Assembly: GCA_041485125.1 (NCBI GenBank)
Contig: JBGPIT010000122.1
Coordinates: 1-12,032 of the forward strand
DNA: 12,032 nucleotides
Origin: JBGPIT01 sp041485125
GTDB taxonomy: Bacteria; Desulfobacterota; Binatia; UTPRO1
Reading direction: 5' to 3'
In this document: positions 9,769 to 12,032 of the stretch, one piece after another
How the letters are laid out: the number at the start of each line of letters is the position of its first letter
How positions within the stretch are numbered: position 1 is the first letter of the stretch
Notes under the pieces: model-generated
What the model saw: only the letters and a program-made list of their open reading frames with translations
What the model was told of the DNA's origin: nothing
Database searches by the model: none
Program-made: the position numbers and the translations under genes

Positions 9769-10946
9769 CGCTTCGCCAGCTCGGCGGCGCGCCACAGGTA
9801 CCAGCTCGCGACCGTGCGGTACGGTTGCCAGCGCGCGCCGCGCTTCTCGAGATCCTGGCGGGACGGCAGCTCGCGTTTCTTGAACGCGACCGCGAACCCC
9901 TTGCGGACGCCGTAGTCGTCGGCCGGCAGCACGTCGCCGCGGCCGAGGCGGAAGATGAGGAGCATCTCGACCGTCCAGCGCCCGATGCCGCGCACCTGCG
10001 TCAGGCGCTCGACGATCGCGGCGTCGTCCATCTGCTGCACGTCGGCGAAGGTCGGAACCTCGCCGGCTTTGGCCCGCCGTGCGAGATCGCGGAGTGCGAG
10101 GAGCTTCGGACGCGAGAGGCCGGCGCCGCGCAGCTTCTCGTCGGAGACGCGCAGGATCTGCTCGGCACTCGGCCCGTGATGGGCACGCGGGAAGAGCGCA
10201 CACACCCGACCGTAGATCGTCGCGGCGGCCTTGCCGGTGAGCTGCTGGTAGACGATCGCTTCCGCGAGCGCGCCGAAGATGCTCGGCGTCCGCTTCAACT
10301 GCAGGCGGAACGGACCGACCTGGTCGATGAGGCGGGCGAGCGCCGTGTCGGACGCGCGCAGGTGCTCGACGGCGACGCGCGGATCGAAGCGCAGAGCGCC
10401 GTCGCCGTCGAAGAGCCCGGGGGTGCCGTTCGGCTGCGCGCCCTCGATTGCGAGCAGGCGGAGCTTCGTCGCGACCCCGCCGTTTGCGGAGAAGCCGCCG
10501 GCCTTGCCGCCCGCCGCGAGCACGCGATGGCACGGCACGACGAGCGCAAATGGATTCCGTCCGAGCGCTTGGCCGACCGCGCGTGCCGAGCCGGGCGCGC
10601 CGAGCCGCGCCGCGACCTCGCCGTAGGAGAGAGTCGCGCCGGCCGGGATCGTGCGCGCGACCTCGTATACGCGGCGGTGGAACGGCGGCACGTGCTCCAT
10701 GTCGAGCGCGACCTTGGAGAGATCGGTCTGCTCGCCGTGCAGCAGCGCGGTGATCCCGTCGATCGAGCGTTGCACGTGCGCCGGCGGCGTCGTTTCACGG
10801 GCGCTGGGAAAACGGCGCGCCACGCGGGCGCGCGTGGCGCGTTCGCCGGCTTCCGGGAGCTGCACGCCGACGACGCCGTTCGTGCGCCAGGCGACGGCGC
10901 AGCGGCCGATCGGGGTGTCGAAGAGCGTGAATCCGTAGGTCGTCAT
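9765..10946 (-). CDS. Fused O6-alkylguanine-DNA alkyltransferase and AlkA-type DNA-3-methyladenine glycosylase
   Basis: A 393-aa two-domain repair protein. Residues 1-~168 are an Ogt/AGT module: a small N-terminal domain, the DNA-binding segment around TLSYGEVAARLG (105-116) and the active-site VVPCHRVLA with acceptor C139. This removes alkyl groups from O6-alkylguanine by self-alkylation. Residues ~195-393 are an AlkA-like HhH-GPD glycosylase: EAIVYQQLTGKAA (229-241), the helix-hairpin-helix VRGIGRWTVEMLL (318-330) and LPADDYGVRKG, with D344 as probable catalytic Asp. It would excise alkylated purines. No Ada Cys-cluster or AraC-type domain is present, so this is not Ada. Two steps of alkylation repair are thus joined in one chain. 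The stop overlaps the desaturase stop in CTAG (9765-9768). Both domains look intact. Confidence 0.92.
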   Translation of the reverse strand: MTTYGFTLFDTPIGRCAVAWRTNGVVGVQLPEAGERATRARVARRFPSARETTPPAHVQRSIDGITALLHGEQTDLSKVALDMEHVPPFHRRVYEVARTIPAGATLSYGEVAARLGAPGSARAVGQALGRNPFALVVPCHRVLAAGGKAGGFSANGGVATKLRLLAIEGAQPNGTPGLFDGDGALRFDPRVAVEHLRASDTALARLIDQVGPFRLQLKRTPSIFGALAEAIVYQQLTGKAAATIYGRVCALFPRAHHGPSAEQILRVSDEKLRGAGLSRPKLLALRDLARRAKAGEVPTFADVQQMDDAAIVERLTQVRGIGRWTVEMLLIFRLGRGDVLPADDYGVRKGFAVAFKKRELPSRQDLEKRGARWQPYRTVASWYLWRAAELAKR

Positions 10947-11009
10947 GGTCGGCGGATCGTATTACCCGCCCGCGGTCGCGATACTTGGAGGATCTTGCGA
11001 TGGGCCGAT

Positions 11010-11049
11010 GACGCCGCTCGCTCGCCCGGGCAGACCGGCGAGCGGCGTC
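11010..11049 (-). terminator. Perfect 12-bp inverted repeat downstream of the His-rich protein gene
   Basis: Arms GACGCCGCTCGC (11010-11021) and GCGAGCGGCGTC (11038-11049) with a 16-nt loop. On the minus strand it starts 16 nt after the stop of the small secreted protein gene and lies upstream of the alkyltransferase-glycosylase gene. No T-run follows, so it is a hairpin terminator candidate without the classical tail; attenuation or mRNA protection are alternatives. Confidence 0.5.
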
Positions 11050-11065
11050 GCGTTCTGGCGCTATT

Positions 11066-11323
11066 CTACTGAGCGGGCGCCGGCGCCGGTGCGGGCTGCT
11101 TCTTGGCGTGGTGGTGGGTGGTGTGGTGCCGCTTCGTTGCGTGGTGCGTGGTTTTCGCCTTCTCGGTGCCTTCTTTCGGTGCGCTCTCGGGCTTCGGGGC
11201 CGCCTTGCCGCTCTCGGCTTCGGCGATGACCATCATCTCACCAGGCTTCACGGTATGGCTCAGCGCCGGGCCCGCGAGACCGCACAGAAGAACCGAAACT
11301 GACAACGCAATCACTCTCTTCAT
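11066..11323 (-). CDS. Small secreted His-rich protein
   Basis: An 85-aa protein from the ATG at 11323, chosen because GGGAGG lies 5 nt upstream and the frame then begins with a clean signal peptide: MKR, a hydrophobic core (VIALSVSVLLCGLAG), and a likely signal peptidase I site after A-L-S (residue 22). C14 does not fit a lipobox. The mature ~63 residues are polar and probably disordered: Lys/Glu/Ala/Pro-rich to about 58, then a cluster of seven His in residues 60-72 (THHATKRHHTTHHH) and an Ala-Pro repeat tail. The His cluster could bind metal ions such as Ni, Zn or Cu in the periplasm, but this is inference. I do not recognise a family. The frame extends further upstream to 11449 but lacks gene-like character there. 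Confidence 0.7.
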   Translation of the reverse strand: MKRVIALSVSVLLCGLAGPALSHTVKPGEMMVIAEAESGKAAPKPESAPKEGTEKAKTTHHATKRHHTTHHHAKKQPAPAPAPAQ

Positions 11324-11334
11324 GTTGCCTCCCT
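11315..11334 (-). promoter_or_regulatory. Ribosome binding site fixing the His-rich protein start
   Basis: On the minus strand AAAGGGAGG ends 5 nt before the ATG at 11323-11321. It is the best Shine-Dalgarno match seen in the window and rules in this start over the upstream extension. Confidence 0.7.
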
Positions 11335-11620
11335 TTGCGATACCGCTCCATGCGGCATCATTGTTGGTGGGCGCGAGGCGGGAGCATGGTGTCCACACGA
11401 CAGCCCCACAAGTAACTCTCCTCAACCAACCGGGCGCACCAGCATTCACACCCGGCTTTCGACAGATTCATGAGCGCGGCGGCGATGGGTGAGACCGAGA
11501 GGATATGACCGCTGGTCGAACCGGGGCGATCAGGCCCCTCGCGATCACGGATGGCTGCATATGAGGGCGCAACTCTGTGATTCCCTGCGTACAAAGTCAA
11601 ACGGGAGGGCTGGCGGTAGT

Positions 11621-11635
11621 GTGGCGTTGCGCCAC
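11621..11635 (-). repeat. Short GC hairpin GTGGCG-TTG-CGCCAC
   Basis: Perfect 6-bp arms with a 3-nt loop, downstream of the SDR gene on the minus strand and after the hairpin at 11644-11680. It may be part of a double terminator. No T-run follows. Confidence 0.4.
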
Positions 11636-11643
11636 GCTCGTGT

Positions 11644-11680
11644 CGCCATCGCGCGTCGACGCCACCATCCGGCGATGGCG
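11644..11680 (-). terminator. Inverted repeat after the SDR stop codon
   Basis: Arms CGCCATCGC (11644-11652) and GCGATGGCG (11672-11680) are perfect 9-bp reverse complements with a 19-nt spacer. On the minus strand it begins 9 nt after the SDR stop (11692-11690), a usual place for a terminator, although no T-run follows. Confidence 0.45.
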
Positions 11681-11689
11681 TACGAGTCG

Positions 11690-12032
11690 TCAATCGAAGA
11701 CTCTGAGGTGCCCTTGTGCCTGCAGAGCCTCCATGAACGGCGGGTCGTACGCGGCTTCCGGTGATTCGCGCACCATGCGATCGAGGGCGTGCGCGTCCTC
11801 GCCGATCAAGATCCGCCAGGCGTCGCGGCGGACGCCGTCCAGGATGACGGTCGCCGCCTGCGCCGCCGTCACCGGCGCGTTGTCGCGGAAGGTGAGCGCG
11901 AGCTGGTGCATTGCCGAGCGGATCTCGTCGTCGCTCATCTCCCCGACCGGGATACCGCGCTTCAGCAGCTGGTCGCGCACCTCGGCGACGTCGTGCGCGG
12001 ACATCTGCGAGAGCTCCGGCTTCCCGAGGACC
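11690..12032 (-). CDS. Short-chain dehydrogenase/reductase family protein, C-terminal part
   Basis: The frame is open through the right edge of the window (codons upstream of the internal ATG at 12004 read VLGKPELSQ), so only the last ~113 residues are seen. The segment AAQAATVILDGVRRDAWRILIGEDAHALDRMVR, followed by ESPEAAYDPPFM, matches from memory the C-terminus of a group of classical SDR oxidoreductases. The Rossmann core and the YxxxK catalytic motif lie outside the window, so substrate and cofactor cannot be judged. An inverted repeat follows the TGA stop at 11692-11690. It has no evident link to the benzoate genes. The ATG at 12004 is internal and should not be taken as the start. Confidence 0.75.
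   Translation of the reverse strand, partial: VLGKPELSQMSAHDVAEVRDQLLKRGIPVGEMSDDEIRSAMHQLALTFRDNAPVTAAQAATVILDGVRRDAWRILIGEDAHALDRMVRESPEAAYDPPFMEALQAQGHLRVFD

Larger units (their letters stand above)
11324..11689. other. 366-bp intergenic region, no supported gene
   Basis: No frame here has a credible start, ribosome binding site or recognisable product on either strand. The stretch is locally richer in A and T than its neighbours around 11570-11605. Two hairpins stand next to the SDR stop (see 11621-11635 and 11644-11680). It must contain the promoter of the His-rich protein gene, but I found no convincing -35/-10 pair. Confidence 0.6.

Noticed and set aside
8422..10533. A 703-codon open frame on the - strand
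   Set aside because: It crosses the AraC, desaturase and repair genes in a different frame, is Arg-rich and has no domain; it is a high-GC shadow.
6372..11072. A 1566-codon open frame on the + strand
   Set aside because: It runs antisense to the ligase, AraC and repair genes and out of frame with the desaturase. Its translation is Arg/Ala/Asp/Glu-rich with no motifs. Long stop-free antisense frames are expected at this GC content.
11324..11449. N-terminal extension of the His-rich protein to 11449
   Set aside because: The ATG at 11323 has a strong Shine-Dalgarno sequence and begins a signal peptide; the extension would bury the signal peptide.
11358..11693. A 111-codon frame on the - strand in the intergenic region
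   Set aside because: It starts within the stop of the SDR gene, has no ribosome binding site or recognisable motif, and lies across the hairpins.

Overview
This is a high-GC (visibly about 70%) bacterial window centred on an aerobic 'hybrid' benzoate degradation (box) cluster. BoxR-type regulation, BoxC, BoxB and a benzoate-CoA ligase sit within 6 kb. A large secreted-type protein on the left carries the Cys-rich CGDG...CDDGN repeats (Myxococcus Cys-rich repeat / DUF4215 type). These repeats are frequent in Myxococcota, in Candidatus Binatota and in related former Deltaproteobacteria. Together with the box genes they suggest such a soil or marine lineage, possibly known only from metagenomes. 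The lineage is an inference; there is no rRNA or tRNA here to test it.

Layout, left to right. (1) Positions 1-2244 (+): the 3' part of a large protein with a DUF6351-like region, five tandem Cys-rich repeats, two or three shorter Cys repeats, a Ca-binding-like Asp-rich loop and a C-terminal domain. A strong hairpin follows it. (2) 2404-3183 (-): boxR, an HTH plus shikimate-kinase-like regulator, divergent from boxC (3272-4927, +) and boxB (4944-6356, +). The boxR/boxC gap holds a perfect 22-bp palindrome whose arms contain two back-to-back -35-like TTGAC boxes. (3) 6393-7991 (-): benzoate-CoA ligase, preceded on the same strand by an AraC-family regulator gene (8046-8888). (4) 9001-9768 (+): a membrane fatty acid hydroxylase/sterol desaturase family protein, divergent from the AraC gene. 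(5) 9765-10946 (-): a single-polypeptide fusion of an O6-alkylguanine-DNA alkyltransferase and an AlkA-type glycosylase; its stop codon overlaps the desaturase stop in the sequence CTAG. (6) 11066-11323 (-): a small secreted His-rich protein. (7) 11324-11689: a non-coding stretch with two hairpins. (8) 11690-12032 (-): the C-terminal part of a short-chain dehydrogenase that continues past the window.

How the genes work together: the ligase converts benzoate to benzoyl-CoA. BoxB (with the reductase BoxA, not in this window) epoxidises benzoyl-CoA, and BoxC opens and cleaves the ring to 3,4-dehydroadipyl-CoA semialdehyde and formate. BoxR is expected to repress the divergent boxCB unit until benzoyl-CoA binds it. 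The ligase has no visible copy of the boxR/boxC palindrome and is more simply explained as part of an araC-bclA unit. The pathway may therefore be split between two regulators. The desaturase, DNA-repair, His-rich and SDR genes have no evident link to benzoate.
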